NCBI RefSeq assembly: GCF_016900315.1
Contig: NZ_JACSNQ010000003.1
Coordinates: forward strand, 62,001-126,000
Direction of reading: 5' to 3'
DNA from: Olsenella profusa
GTDB lineage: Bacteria; Actinomycetota; Coriobacteriia; Coriobacteriales; Atopobiaceae
Length of the DNA stretch: 64,000 bases
The stretch's first letter is position 1, and the number at the start of each line of letters is the position of its first letter. A program made the translations under genes and the position numbers. The notes beneath the pieces are model-generated. The model saw nothing but the letters and a program-made list of their open reading frames with translations. It did no database searches and had not been told where the DNA came from. Of the stretch, positions 15,389 through 25,023 are shown in pieces.

Positions 15389-17752
15389 TTAGGAGCGGCG
15401 AATCATCTCCGTGACAAGCTCGGCGACCTGCGCCGCCTGATCGCCACTCACGTTCTCCGGCAGGTCGTCGGCAGTCTGTGAGAGCGCCGCGAGCCCGTTG
15501 GCATCTACGCCACGGATGGTGACGGAGCGCAGTGAGGAGCGCATGGCCACGGTAGCGTCAGTACCCTGCCAGTCGCACGGGCGCTGGTCGAGCGTCATGT
15601 GCAGGTCGTTTGCCGCACCGGAGAGAAGGCGAGAAATACGGCGGTCCGCCCGGCGGTTGACCTCAAGCCCCTCGTTCTTGAGCAGACAGAGGTCACCGGC
15701 GCCCACGCAGTCGAGGTTGATGACGAAGCAGCCGCGAACCTCAGAGCGGTGCTGCTGCAGGAAGGCACGCATGCCCGCGTGGTCAAGGGAGGAGGCGCCC
15801 AGTGCGACGAACCAGATGTCATGGGAGACGAGGGCGTCGTCACCGAGCTTGAGAACGGCCTCACGCAGCTCCTCCTCGCTCGGGGCCTCCTCGTCCTCCA
15901 CGAGGCGCAGACCGGAGCGGGGCGCAGCGCCCCCGCGCCACATGCTGCCGCCGTCTTCCTCGGAGTCCTCCTGGTCATCGGCACCAAGCCAACCGCCAGT
16001 GGAGGGGGCCTCGTCCTTGGGGGAGCTCTTGCGAAGGCCCTTGATCCTATCAAGTAGGCCGCTCAGCGGGTTGTGCCGTGCCGGCGCGGCCTCCTCGCGA
16101 ATGGAGGAGATGGTCTCGATGGGCTCTGGGGCCACGGCGGGCGTCGGGGCCACGGACGCCGGGGCGTCCGAGGTACGCGGCGTTGCCACCTTGGGCGACT
16201 GGACGCGAGGCGCATGGGGGTCGGTCGCAAAGGGGTCGACCTCGCTCTCCGACGGATCGGGCAGGTCGAAGAGGGACGCTCTGCGCGCGACGCTGGAAAG
16301 CTGAGGACGGTAGCTCGTCTTGCCCCACTCAGGGTCTGTCGGAGCCGCCGTACGGGCGACGGGACGAGCGGCCTGCGTGGCGTCCGAGTCGCCCCTGTTG
16401 ACTGCTTTGCCGGCATGACCAGAGGTGCCCCTCTCGTCCGCCGAACGTGAGGTGTCGTCCGCCACAACTGAGAGGCGGGCAGTTGCGGACGGGCTCTCGT
16501 GGGGCACGTCGGCCCTCAGGGGCTCGGAGGGAGCCGTGACGTCAGCCTCGGACCCATCGTCTGCGACAGAAGAGTCCGCAGTCTCGTCCGGCGTGGCAAG
16601 AAGCGTGGTCTCGGAGTCCTGGGTCACTCGCGGCTGCGGGGCAGTCTGGGACACGCCTTCCTCGGGTGTAGGTTCGGGTTCGGTGGCGTCCTGCCGAACG
16701 GCTGGCTCGGAGACCTCAGCGAGCCCCGTGGGGGAAGGTTCTGAAGGGACGGAGAGTTCGATGGTTGAGCCAGGCTCCTCGGTATCGGCGGACTCGGTCA
16801 TCGGGGCTGCGGGACCGGGGGCGACCAGCGCGGGTGCCACGTACTCGATCTCGCAGTCCTCCGGAAGCATGCCGAGAGAGCGGAGCACCTCAGCCCCGTG
16901 ACGAACGCCCACGACCTCCTCGTAGACGGGCTGCGCAGCGGTAACGTCGGCCGCGGCGGGCTCGGGGGTCCCATCCTCCGGAGCGGTCGCAGGCTCCGGC
17001 GCAGCCGGGCGCTCGCGAGGAGTCATGCCGCTCGGGCGGACGTTCTCGAGAACGCCGAGCATCGCGGCGACGGACGACTTGTTGTCGTTTGCGCCAAGCG
17101 TGCAGGCCGCCATCCGCTGGGCGATGACGCCCACTGCCACGAGCAGGGCCGGCAGCGCGGCGACGATGCCGACGAGCCACAGCACGATACGGACGACGTC
17201 GGGGATGAAGCCGAGCAGCTGCAGGAGGGCGCAGACGGCGGTCACGTAGGAGCACGGTACGCTCAGCTTGGTGACAAGGGGAAGGTAGGGCGCCACGGGA
17301 GTCGAGAGAAGGAAGTTCTCTCGCGGGGAGTCATAGTGGGCAACCACCACGATCGTACGGTTGCCCTTGGTCACGAGGGGCCCCGTGGCACGGTGGATGG
17401 CAACCACATTCTGGCTTTGGGCGGGCGGCCCGAAGCCCAAGGACACCTCATGGCCAAACAGACGCAGAACCGCAATCGCCGCGGGAACGATCGCAAGCAC
17501 CAGACCGATGACGGTCAGCGGCAGGAAGCCGAGACCACTCACGAGCACGCCGAGAAACATCGCAACGGAGAGCGCGGCCGGAACCACGCCCGCGAGCGCA
17601 GGGGCATTGAACTCCTCTATCCTCGGCTCGACGTTGTGCTGCGCCATCAGCTCAGAGATGGTCTGCGCGGCCTGGAGCTCCTCCTGGCTGTTGGCCGGGG
17701 CTATGCCGACCTTCTCGTTGAGGTAGTCGAGGTAGTCATGTGTCATGGCCAT
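15389..17752 (-). CDS. M28-like membrane protein, catalytic residues incomplete
   Basis: 787 residues. Two clusters of membrane segments (about 54-100 and 165-212) flank an M28 zinc-peptidase-like core that carries His139 and Asp141 in AHYDSPREN and Asp223 in GANDNKSSVA. A roughly 350-residue Pro/Glu/Ser-rich insert separates these from the second half of the core. There the expected Glu-Glu pair is replaced (FVALGASSLDHAG), Asp is kept in INLDCVGAG, and the usual YHT histidine reads SQTADD. Loss of the catalytic Glu and a zinc His suggests a non-hydrolytic protein. ATG 17752 follows AAGGA at seven bases. It is divergent from the WYL genes across a short shared promoter region. Confidence 0.75.
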   Translation of the reverse strand: MAMTHDYLDYLNEKVGIAPANSQEELQAAQTISELMAQHNVEPRIEEFNAPALAGVVPAALSVAMFLGVLVSGLGFLPLTVIGLVLAIVPAAIAVLRLFGHEVSLGFGPPAQSQNVVAIHRATGPLVTKGNRTIVVVAHYDSPRENFLLSTPVAPYLPLVTKLSVPCSYVTAVCALLQLLGFIPDVVRIVLWLVGIVAALPALLVAVGVIAQRMAACTLGANDNKSSVAAMLGVLENVRPSGMTPRERPAAPEPATAPEDGTPEPAAADVTAAQPVYEEVVGVRHGAEVLRSLGMLPEDCEIEYVAPALVAPGPAAPMTESADTEEPGSTIELSVPSEPSPTGLAEVSEPAVRQDATEPEPTPEEGVSQTAPQPRVTQDSETTLLATPDETADSSVADDGSEADVTAPSEPLRADVPHESPSATARLSVVADDTSRSADERGTSGHAGKAVNRGDSDATQAARPVARTAAPTDPEWGKTSYRPQLSSVARRASLFDLPDPSESEVDPFATDPHAPRVQSPKVATPRTSDAPASVAPTPAVAPEPIETISSIREEAAPARHNPLSGLLDRIKGLRKSSPKDEAPSTGGWLGADDQEDSEEDGGSMWRGGAAPRSGLRLVEDEEAPSEEELREAVLKLGDDALVSHDIWFVALGASSLDHAGMRAFLQQHRSEVRGCFVINLDCVGAGDLCLLKNEGLEVNRRADRRISRLLSGAANDLHMTLDQRPCDWQGTDATVAMRSSLRSVTIRGVDANGLAALSQTADDLPENVSGDQAAQVAELVTEMIRRS

Positions 17753-17915
17753 GCTTGCATCCTTTTTATGAGTCCCGCAGTCGCCGTTATAAGGTGTGCA
17801 TACAATCAAAAGAGTATACGTCTTGTGCATTGTTTTCGTAGAAAAGACGCAGACGACTCAAACAACGGTGCGAAAGGACGCCCCTCACGCAGGCGTCCCG
17901 ACACGGAGGTCGGCA

Positions 17916-18884
17916 TTGAGGGTCACGAAGGACGACGAGCGAGCGCGGAGGATCTGCTCGCTCGCGCTTGAGTTCATGAACGCGGAGTCGCCGGTGCCGT
18001 CGTCCGAGCTCGCCCGGGACTTCTATCCCGGCCTCGCGCCGGAGAGCTTCCGGCGTGCGTTCTCCCGTGACCGGGCGGCCCTTGCCGCCTGCGGGGTCAC
18101 GGTCGAGGAGGTTCGCGCGGCAAGCGGCGAGTCCAGCTGGCGCGCCGACGATGGCTCCTTTGTCGGCGGGGCCGAGCTTGAGCCCCGCGAGGCCGCCGCG
18201 CTCGACGTGGCCTGCCAGCCCCTGCTGGACGACCCCGCCTTTCCCCTCTCGGATGACCTGCGCCTCGCACTCGCCAAGCTGACGCGCGCCTTCGCCGAGG
18301 TCGGCGCCGGCGTAGCAGCGGGGCCTGCCGCCGTCGAGGGCCGTGCCTTCACGGAGCTCCGGCACTGCCTGCTCGCGGGCTGTGCCGCGCGCGTGTGCTA
18401 CCAGGACGCCAGGGGACACGCCTCCGAGCGCGTCATCGCCCCGTACGGCCTCTTTGAGCTGCGCGGCCACCGCTACCTCGTGGCCGGCCGCCTGGACAAT
18501 CAGGGAGGCGTGGTTGGGGGCGGCGAGCGCACCTACCGCACGGACCGCGTGCTCCAGGCCGAGGCCCTGCCCGCGGTTCCGGTGGACGTCCCGCCCGACT
18601 TCTCCCCGCGGGACTGGAGGCGCCTCCCGTTCCAGATCGGCGATCCGGTCGTGGACGCCCGCTTCCTGGTGCCTCCCGAGCGCATGACGGACGTCCGACG
18701 TGCCGCCGGCAGCCAGGGCTCGTTTGCCCAGGACGGCAAGAGGAACCTCTGGACCGTCGAGGTCGCCGACCTCTCCGCGGCCGCGAGCTGGGCGGCCGCG
18801 CAGGGCATCCGCCCGCTCGCGCCGGAGGGGCTCGTGCGCGCATGGGAGTCGCTGCTTGAGGGGGTGCTGCGAGATGCCTCGTAG
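17916..18884 (+). CDS. WYL-domain regulator 1
   Basis: Transcriptional regulator of 322 residues with an N-terminal helix-turn-helix (about residues 8-65) and a WYL ligand-sensing domain around residues 165-240: YGLFELRGHRYLVAG and TYRTDRVLQAE match the family. TTG at 17916 was chosen because GGAGG lies six bases upstream; the frame extends upstream without a ribosome site. The following WYL gene overlaps its end by 11 bases. Such tandem WYL pairs are common in actinobacteria (PafB/PafC-like arrangement). PafBC normally controls the DNA-damage response, but the sequence alone does not prove that role. Confidence 0.85.
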   Translation: MRVTKDDERARRICSLALEFMNAESPVPSSELARDFYPGLAPESFRRAFSRDRAALAACGVTVEEVRAASGESSWRADDGSFVGGAELEPREAAALDVACQPLLDDPAFPLSDDLRLALAKLTRAFAEVGAGVAAGPAAVEGRAFTELRHCLLAGCAARVCYQDARGHASERVIAPYGLFELRGHRYLVAGRLDNQGGVVGGGERTYRTDRVLQAEALPAVPVDVPPDFSPRDWRRLPFQIGDPVVDARFLVPPERMTDVRRAAGSQGSFAQDGKRNLWTVEVADLSAAASWAAAQGIRPLAPEGLVRAWESLLEGVLRDAS

Positions 18885-19806
18885 GAAGGGTGGCGCGGGC
18901 CGGCCGGGAGGCCTCGACGAGGCGCGCGAGCTCGTGGCGCTCGTGGCCAGCCTGAGCGAGGCGGGCGACGCGCTGAGCGCCGAGGCCGTGGCCGCGCGGC
19001 TCGGCGTCTCCCGGGAGCGCGCCGAGAAGCTTGTGGCGCTCGTGCTCACGGCCGCGGGCGCGGGAGGGTCCCGCCTGCCGCTCGTTGAGGAGGACGAGGC
19101 CGTTACGATGCTGCTCACGCGCGGGATGCGAGGCCGGGCCGTGCGCCTGACGACGCGTGAGACCGTGGCCGTAGAGGCCGCGCTCGAGCGGCTCGGCGTG
19201 CGGGAGGACGACCCGCTCAGGGAGCACCTCGAGGGTGCGCTCGCCCCGGCGGCACCAAGCGAGAACCTCGTCCGGCGCCTCGTCTCCGGCGAGAAGGACC
19301 CGGCGCTCGCCGCGCTCATCGCCGACTGCGCCCGCGCGCTCGCGGAGCGGCGCGATCTGCGCTTCCTCTATCGCCGCGCCGGCGGCGGCCCCGCGGGGCC
19401 CCGATGCGTCACCCCCCTGCGCCTGCGCTGCGAGGACGACGCCTGGTACCTCGAGGCCTACGACCGTGACCGCGCCGGAGAGCGGACCTTCCGCCTAGAC
19501 CGCATGTCAGAGATGGAGAACGTCTCCCGCGCACCAGAGCCAGCCCCCACCCCGGTGCCGCAGACCGCACCAACGGTGCGTATCACCTTTGACGACCCGC
19601 GCGACCTTGACCTGCTCCCCTGGCACGACCTGCACGTCCTAGAGCGTGGCGAGAAGTACGTGGTGGCCGAGACGCCCTCCTACGGCAGCTCGTGGCTCCC
19701 TCGCATGCTCGCCGCCTGCGGCGGGAGCGCGCACGTGGACGACCCGACGCTCGCCGAGCAGGCCAGGGCCTACGCCCGGGAGCAGCTCGCCGAGGCACGT
19801 GCCTGA
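18874..19806 (+). CDS. WYL-domain regulator 2
   Basis: 310 residues, translationally coupled to WYL regulator 1 (ATG 18874 inside its last codons). The N-terminal winged-helix-like region (LSAEAVAARLGVSRERAEKL, about residues 32-51) precedes a WYL domain near residues 155-215 (RFLYRR, VTPLRLRCEDDAWYLEAYD, TFRLDRM) and a WYL C-terminal extension. The two proteins probably form a heteromeric or intramolecularly paired regulator. The gene ends ten bases from the convergent dinG stop. Confidence 0.85.
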   Translation: MPRRKGGAGRPGGLDEARELVALVASLSEAGDALSAEAVAARLGVSRERAEKLVALVLTAAGAGGSRLPLVEEDEAVTMLLTRGMRGRAVRLTTRETVAVEAALERLGVREDDPLREHLEGALAPAAPSENLVRRLVSGEKDPALAALIADCARALAERRDLRFLYRRAGGGPAGPRCVTPLRLRCEDDAWYLEAYDRDRAGERTFRLDRMSEMENVSRAPEPAPTPVPQTAPTVRITFDDPRDLDLLPWHDLHVLERGEKYVVAETPSYGSSWLPRMLAACGGSAHVDDPTLAEQARAYAREQLAEARA

Positions 19807-19815
19807 CGCGCCGCG

Positions 19816-22761
19816 TCAGCTCTCGTGGGAGGCGCGCCACATCCTGATGTAGCGACCGACGTTGGCGCTTTCCAGGCGGGAGACGTTGCTCGAGGGCAGC
19901 GAGCTCACGAAGAGCCGCCCGTAGCCTTTGCTCGCCACCCGCGAGTCCGCGAGCACGAGCACGCCCGTGTCCGTCGAGCTGCGGATCAGACGACCAGCCG
20001 CCTGCTTCACCGAGATCACCGCCTCGGGCAGCGAGTAGCGCCACCAGGCGCGGTCCTCGCGGCGGTCGCGCTCGCGGACGAGCGGGTCGTTGGGGCTCGC
20101 AAAGGGCAGCTTGGGGATCACCACACAGCGCAGGGTGTCGCCCGTCGCGTCGAAGCCCTCCCAGAACGAGCGCAGCGCCATCAGCGAGAGGGTCTTCTCG
20201 CTCATGAAGCGGGTGCGGAGGCGCCGCGGGGAGCTGCCGCGCTCCTGGCAGGCCACCTCAAGGCCCTCGGCGGCGAGCCGCGGGCGGAGGGACTCAAAGA
20301 CGCGTTCCATGTCACGGCGGTTGGTGAACAGCGTGAGCACCGAGCCGCCCATCGCCACGTGCACGTCAAAGAGCAGGTCCTCGAGGGCACCGAGGTAGGC
20401 GCGGTCGTTGGGAGCCGGCAGGTCGCGGGCCACCACCACGGACATGTGGGAGTCGTAGTCGAAGCTCGAGTCCAGCCGCACGTCCCGGTGCTTGGACTCG
20501 GGCAGCGCGGAGAGGCCGACGGCGTGGTCGAAGTGGGAGAAGTCGTCGCCCACGGCGATGGTCGCGGACGTGAAGACCACGCTTTCCATCTCCGGCAGCC
20601 AGCGCTCGGCGAGGTCGGCGCCCACGTCGATCTTCTCGGCAAGGAGGCGCTCGGTGGAGATGCGCCGCTTGGAGCGGGAGAGCTGCGCGGAGTAGACGTA
20701 GCGGGCGTCTGTGCCCTCGCAGATGAGGCGGATGCCGTCCAGAAGTGTCTTGAGGAAGCGCGAGGACTCGCCGAGCGAGGCGGCGTCCTGCGGGGCCTCA
20801 GCGGAGAGCGCCGAGACCGCGTCGGCGAGCGCGCGGACCGTCTCGTCGAGCGCGTCTGTCGCCGCGGAGGCAGCGCCGGCCACGGCGCCCCACTCGGGCG
20901 TGGCGCGGACGGCATCGTCTATCCAGAGCGTCACGAGGTCGTAGCCGCCATCGCTCCTTGCCAGCGGCGCGAGCTCGTGGACCGCCACGAAGAGGTCGGC
21001 CACCGCCACGCTCGCGCGGCTCACGGACGCGGCGGACTTGGTGAGCAGACCCATGGCCAGCGTTGAGGCGTCAAGCAGCATGGCCTGGACCATCGCCTGG
21101 TGGATGGCGCCGGTGCGGGTGCCGCCGAGCAGCTCGAAGGCCGCGCGGGCCTCCTCTCCGGAGACCTCGACGGCCCACTGGCGGCGGGCCTCGGCCTCGA
21201 AGCCGTGGGCCTCGTCGATCACCCAGTGGCGGATCGGCGGCAGGATGCGCCCCTCGGCCTCCACGTCGCGCAGGAGCAGCGAGTGGTTGGTCACCACCAC
21301 GTCGCCGCGGGCGGCGCGGCGGCGCGCCCCGTGGAGCAGGCACTCGCCGGGGAAGTACGGGCAGCGGCCGCGCAGGCACTCGCCCGGCGTGGTCGTGAGC
21401 ATCTGGCGCGGCACGGAGCGCCAGCGGATGCCGAGCGCGTCGAGGTCCCCCTCGGGCGACTGGCAGGCAAACGCGTAGGTCACCGCGATGGCCGTGAGCA
21501 TGTCGCAGGCAACGGAGTTGTCAGAGCGCCCGTCGTGGGCGGCCGCGGCAAGCGGCAGCTCTTCCGCCGCGGCGCGGTCCAGGCGGTACAGGCAGGGGTA
21601 GTGGTCGTAGCCCTTGAGGCTCGTGAAGGTGAGGCCCCCCGGCAGCGCGGCGGAGAGCGCCGGCAGCTCGTGGGAGACCAGCTGGTCGGTGAGGGCGTTG
21701 GTCTTGGTGGCTATGCCCACCGTGACGTGGTTGCGCTGGGCAAAGAGCACCTCCGGCAGCAGGTAGGCCACGGACTTGCCCACGCCGGTGCCCGCCTCGA
21801 TGGCGCGGTGCGTGGAGGTGGCGAGCGCGGAGGCCACCTCGCGCGCCATAGTCACCTGCTCGGGCCGGCGCTCCATGTGCTCGTACATGCGCGAAACCAC
21901 GCCGCCCGGGGCAAAGGCCGCCTCGACCTCCTCGGCCGTGGGGGCGTGCGTCTCGGGAAGCTCCGCCGCGTCGGCGCGCTGCTCCCCCTGGGCCGAGCGG
22001 ACCAGGGCCGCACGCACCTCCTTGAGCGAGAACGGCCGCGGCGACGCCTCGGCGGCGGCCCCGGCAAGGTAGGAGAGCACCGGCCGGAAGGGCCAGTCGA
22101 CCTCGGGGTGCATGGCCGCCAGCTTGGCGAGAAGCCCCTCGGGCAGGTCGGAGAGAGCGGTCAGCAGGACGGGCCACATGCCACAGAGCGCGTCGACGTC
22201 GTCCGCGGCCCGGTGGGTGACCGACGCGCAGTCGAAGGCCGCAGCCATGTCCGCAAGGCGGTGCGTGGAGAGCCGCGGCAGGGCGATCCGGGAGAGCGAG
22301 AGCGTGTCGATCCACGTGTCGGAGACCTCGGAGCCGCCGGGAACCGCCTCGATGAAGGTGCGGTCGAACGTCGCGTTGTGGGCGAGCACCGGCCGCCCGG
22401 CGGTGAACTCCGCAAGGGCCGCCACCGCCTCGCGCGGGCTCGGCGCGCCCGCCACGTCGGCGTTGGAGATGCCGGTGAGGCGGCTGATCTCGGACGGGAT
22501 CAGCATGCCCGGGTCGACGAAGGTCTCAAAGCGCTCGGTGACCTCGGTACCGCAGAGCAGGGCGGCCGAGATCTCAATGAGCTCGCAGTCCTTGAATGAG
22601 AGGCCCGTCGTCTCGGTGTCCAGCACCACGACCTCGTCCGTCAGGGGCCCGAAGTCTCGGCCGCGGGCCCTTCTCGCCAGGCTGAGGTACGCGGCTCGCA
22701 CGTGCTCGGGGGTACCGGGGAGCAGCAGGGCCTCAAGCGAGCGCGGCGCCTCCGCGCCCAC
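19816..22761 (-). CDS. dinG: DinG-type exonuclease-helicase
   Basis: 981-residue fusion of a DEDDh 3'-5' exonuclease and an XPD/DinG superfamily 2 helicase, as in Gram-positive DinG. The exonuclease motifs are VLDTETTG (about 46-53), AHNATFD and HRAADDVDAL. The helicase has Walker A AGTGVGKS, a cysteine cluster for the iron-sulfur region (ACQSPEG, then CLRGRCPYFPGEC), the DEAH box VIDEAHGF and the late motif QAAGRLIRSSTD. GTG at 22761 starts three bases after the ddl stop, with GAGGGGAG upstream. It acts in DNA repair and removal of R-loops or damaged structures. Confidence 0.93.
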   Translation of the reverse strand: MGAEAPRSLEALLLPGTPEHVRAAYLSLARRARGRDFGPLTDEVVVLDTETTGLSFKDCELIEISAALLCGTEVTERFETFVDPGMLIPSEISRLTGISNADVAGAPSPREAVAALAEFTAGRPVLAHNATFDRTFIEAVPGGSEVSDTWIDTLSLSRIALPRLSTHRLADMAAAFDCASVTHRAADDVDALCGMWPVLLTALSDLPEGLLAKLAAMHPEVDWPFRPVLSYLAGAAAEASPRPFSLKEVRAALVRSAQGEQRADAAELPETHAPTAEEVEAAFAPGGVVSRMYEHMERRPEQVTMAREVASALATSTHRAIEAGTGVGKSVAYLLPEVLFAQRNHVTVGIATKTNALTDQLVSHELPALSAALPGGLTFTSLKGYDHYPCLYRLDRAAAEELPLAAAAHDGRSDNSVACDMLTAIAVTYAFACQSPEGDLDALGIRWRSVPRQMLTTTPGECLRGRCPYFPGECLLHGARRRAARGDVVVTNHSLLLRDVEAEGRILPPIRHWVIDEAHGFEAEARRQWAVEVSGEEARAAFELLGGTRTGAIHQAMVQAMLLDASTLAMGLLTKSAASVSRASVAVADLFVAVHELAPLARSDGGYDLVTLWIDDAVRATPEWGAVAGAASAATDALDETVRALADAVSALSAEAPQDAASLGESSRFLKTLLDGIRLICEGTDARYVYSAQLSRSKRRISTERLLAEKIDVGADLAERWLPEMESVVFTSATIAVGDDFSHFDHAVGLSALPESKHRDVRLDSSFDYDSHMSVVVARDLPAPNDRAYLGALEDLLFDVHVAMGGSVLTLFTNRRDMERVFESLRPRLAAEGLEVACQERGSSPRRLRTRFMSEKTLSLMALRSFWEGFDATGDTLRCVVIPKLPFASPNDPLVRERDRREDRAWWRYSLPEAVISVKQAAGRLIRSSTDTGVLVLADSRVASKGYGRLFVSSLPSSNVSRLESANVGRYIRMWRASHES

Positions 22762-22763
22762 CG

Positions 22764-23732
22764 CTAGCAGCTCCCCTCGGAGCCCTCGAGCGCGTACTCG
22801 ATAAAGCGCGTGCAGAGCTCCGGGAAGTCGATGCCGCCGTGGCGCGCGGAGTCCGGCAGGAGGCTCTCGGCCGTCATGCCGGGGATGGTATTGGTCTCAA
22901 GAATCACGGGCTCGCCCTCGGCGGTCACGATGAAGTCGCTTCGAGAGCAGCCTCGGCATCCGAGCGCCCGGTGGGCACGTACCGCCAGGTCCTGTGCGCG
23001 GGCGTAGACACCTGGCTCCAGGCGCGCGGGAATCACGTGGTGCAGCGCGGACGGCTCGTACTTGACCGTGACGTCGTAAAAGTCGGCACCGGTAACGATC
23101 TCGACCACCGGCAGCGCGTGGGCGTCATCGTTGCCGACCACGGGGACGGTGATCTCCATGCCCGTGACGCACTCCTCCACGAGCACGCGCCCTCCGGCCG
23201 CGGACGCCGTGGCGATGGCATCGTTGACGGCGGACGCCTCGGTCACGCGCGTGATGCCGAAGCTCGAGCCGTTGGCGGCGGGCTTCACAAAGAGCGGCAG
23301 GCCGAGCTTGGCAACAAGCTCGTCTACCTGCTCCGCGGTGAGAGCGGTCCCTGCGGGGACGTCCACGCCACGGGGCGTGCGGATGCCCGCGGACTCAAAG
23401 ACGGCCTTGGCGAGCTGCTTCTCGGACGAGACGGCCGAGGCAGCGACGCCGGAGAAGGTGTAGGGAAGGTGCAGCACCTCGAGGAGCCCCTGCACACAGC
23501 CGTCCTCCCCGTAGGCACCGTGCATGGCAACGAAGGCCACGTCATAGCCTCCGCTCACGAGGCGCGTCATGAAGTCGCGCGCGGCGAGGTCGAGGGTGTC
23601 CACCCTCGTGAAGCCGGCCTCCACGAGCGCGTCGTGGCAGCGGGAGGCGGACTCGAGCGAGATCTCGCGCTCGTCCGACCAGCCGCCCCCTATGACTGCC
23701 ACGTGTAGGGAACGCAGCCGCTCTCTGTCCAT
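22764..23732 (-). CDS. ddl: D-alanine--D-alanine ligase
   Basis: Makes the D-Ala-D-Ala dipeptide for peptidoglycan, ATP-dependent, cytoplasmic. The 322 residues have all family blocks: GGWSDEREISLESA near residue 16, HGAYGEDGCVQGLLE, PLFVKPAANGSSFGI, VEECVTGMEITVPV and the metal/ATP loop EPVILETNTIPGM. The residue after GCVQGLLEVLHLPYTFSG is consistent with a D-Ala-D-Ala rather than D-Ala-D-Lac enzyme, though that is only suggestive. The ATG at 23732 has GGAGGGG upstream. It is co-transcribed with dinG and divergent from rlmN. Confidence 0.95.
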   Translation of the reverse strand: MDRERLRSLHVAVIGGGWSDEREISLESASRCHDALVEAGFTRVDTLDLAARDFMTRLVSGGYDVAFVAMHGAYGEDGCVQGLLEVLHLPYTFSGVAASAVSSEKQLAKAVFESAGIRTPRGVDVPAGTALTAEQVDELVAKLGLPLFVKPAANGSSFGITRVTEASAVNDAIATASAAGGRVLVEECVTGMEITVPVVGNDDAHALPVVEIVTGADFYDVTVKYEPSALHHVIPARLEPGVYARAQDLAVRAHRALGCRGCSRSDFIVTAEGEPVILETNTIPGMTAESLLPDSARHGGIDFPELCTRFIEYALEGSEGSC

Positions 23733-23827
23733 CCGAGCCCCTCCATCTGCCGCGCGCGTACGCTAGACTTGTCGTAATCCTCCTGTTGAGGATACTCCAA
23801 ACGAACACGACCTCAGACGGAGGACCC

Positions 23828-24913
23828 ATGCCCCAGGACACCACCCCGAGCACGCCGCAGCCAAACGGCGAGAAGAACAGCGAGAAGCGCGACCTCCACT
23901 CCCTCACCCGCGGTGAGCTTCAGGCACTTCTGACCTCGCTCGGCCAGCCGACGTTTCGCGCCAAGCAGATCGAGGACTGGGTCTGGGTCAAGAACGCCCA
24001 GAGCTTCGACGAGATGACCAACCTGCCCAAGTCCCTGCGTGAGGAGCTGGCGCGCCACGTCACCCTTGGCGGCGTGAGCGAGCTCGCCCGTCAGGTCTCG
24101 GTGGACGGCAGCCGCAAGTACCTGCTCGGCTTCTCAGACGGCGCCAGCGTGGAGTGCGTGGGCATGCCCACCCGCAACAAGCTCTCCGTCTGCGCCTCCA
24201 CCCAGGCGGGCTGCCCGATGGGCTGCGCGTTCTGCGCCACCGGCGCCGCCGGGCTCACCCGCTCCCTCACCGCCTCTGAGATCTACGAGCAGGTCATGCA
24301 CGTCCGCGACGACTTCAACACGCGCGTGACCAGCGTGGTCCTCATGGGTCAGGGCGAGCCGTTCCTCAACTACGACGCCACCGTCTCGGCGCTGCGCCGC
24401 CTCAACTCGCCCGACGGCGCCGGCATCGGCGCGCGCCACCTCACGGTCTCCACCTGCGGCCTCATCCCCCAGATCATGCGCTTTGCCAACGAGCCCGAGC
24501 AGTTCACCCTTGCCGTCTCGCTCCACTCCGCCGTCCAGAAGACGAGAAACGCCCTCATGCCCGGCGTGCGCAAGTACTCCCTCGTCAACCTCTACAACGC
24601 GATGGGAGAGTACGTCAACAAGACGGGCCGGCGCCCCACCTACGAGTATGCGCTCATCGCCGGCGTGAACGACACGGAGAGCGAGCTCCAGGCCCTCTGC
24701 GACTTCTGCGAGGGAACGCTCGCTCACGTCAACCTCATCCAGCTAAACGAGGTCGAGGGCTCCCGGTTCCAACCTTCCACCGAGGCGCGGGCCGAGGACT
24801 TCGTGCGCCGTCTCGCGAGCGTGGGCGTCGAGGCCACCATCCGCAACTCCCGCGGCGCTGACATCGACGCGGCCTGCGGCCAGCTCCGCCAGCGCGTCTC
24901 CAAGAAGGAGTAG
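23828..24913 (+). CDS. rlmN: 23S rRNA/tRNA adenine-C2 methyltransferase
   Basis: Radical-SAM enzyme methylating C2 of A2503 in 23S rRNA and A37 of some tRNAs. The 361 residues contain the cluster motif CPMGCAFCATG (Cys ligands), GMPTRNKLSVCASTQAGC, MGQGEPFLNYD, HLTVSTCGLIP, SLHSAVQKTRNALMPG and the catalytic Cys region DIDAACGQL at the C-terminus. The ATG at 23828 follows GGAGG at four bases. The N-terminal 20 residues are polar and include the near-copy of the 13-bp repeat (GGCGAGAAGAACA). A strong terminator follows. Confidence 0.97.
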   Translation: MPQDTTPSTPQPNGEKNSEKRDLHSLTRGELQALLTSLGQPTFRAKQIEDWVWVKNAQSFDEMTNLPKSLREELARHVTLGGVSELARQVSVDGSRKYLLGFSDGASVECVGMPTRNKLSVCASTQAGCPMGCAFCATGAAGLTRSLTASEIYEQVMHVRDDFNTRVTSVVLMGQGEPFLNYDATVSALRRLNSPDGAGIGARHLTVSTCGLIPQIMRFANEPEQFTLAVSLHSAVQKTRNALMPGVRKYSLVNLYNAMGEYVNKTGRRPTYEYALIAGVNDTESELQALCDFCEGTLAHVNLIQLNEVEGSRFQPSTEARAEDFVRRLASVGVEATIRNSRGADIDAACGQLRQRVSKKE

Positions 24914-24972
24914 CACTGCTTTCCTCCTTTTTGAGAAGAACATTAGTTCTGCGTACGTTTGTTCGTCATAAG

Positions 24973-25009
24973 AAGAGAGGGTTGGATTTTTGTCCAACCC
25001 TCTCTCTTT
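24973..25009. terminator. Bidirectional terminator after rlmN
   Basis: Perfect 13-bp stem AGAGAGGGTTGGA with loop TTTTTG, followed by CTTTT on plus and TCTTCTT on minus. It serves both rlmN and the convergent parAB unit. Confidence 0.95.
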
Positions 25010-25023
25010 TGCAGGTGGATTGC

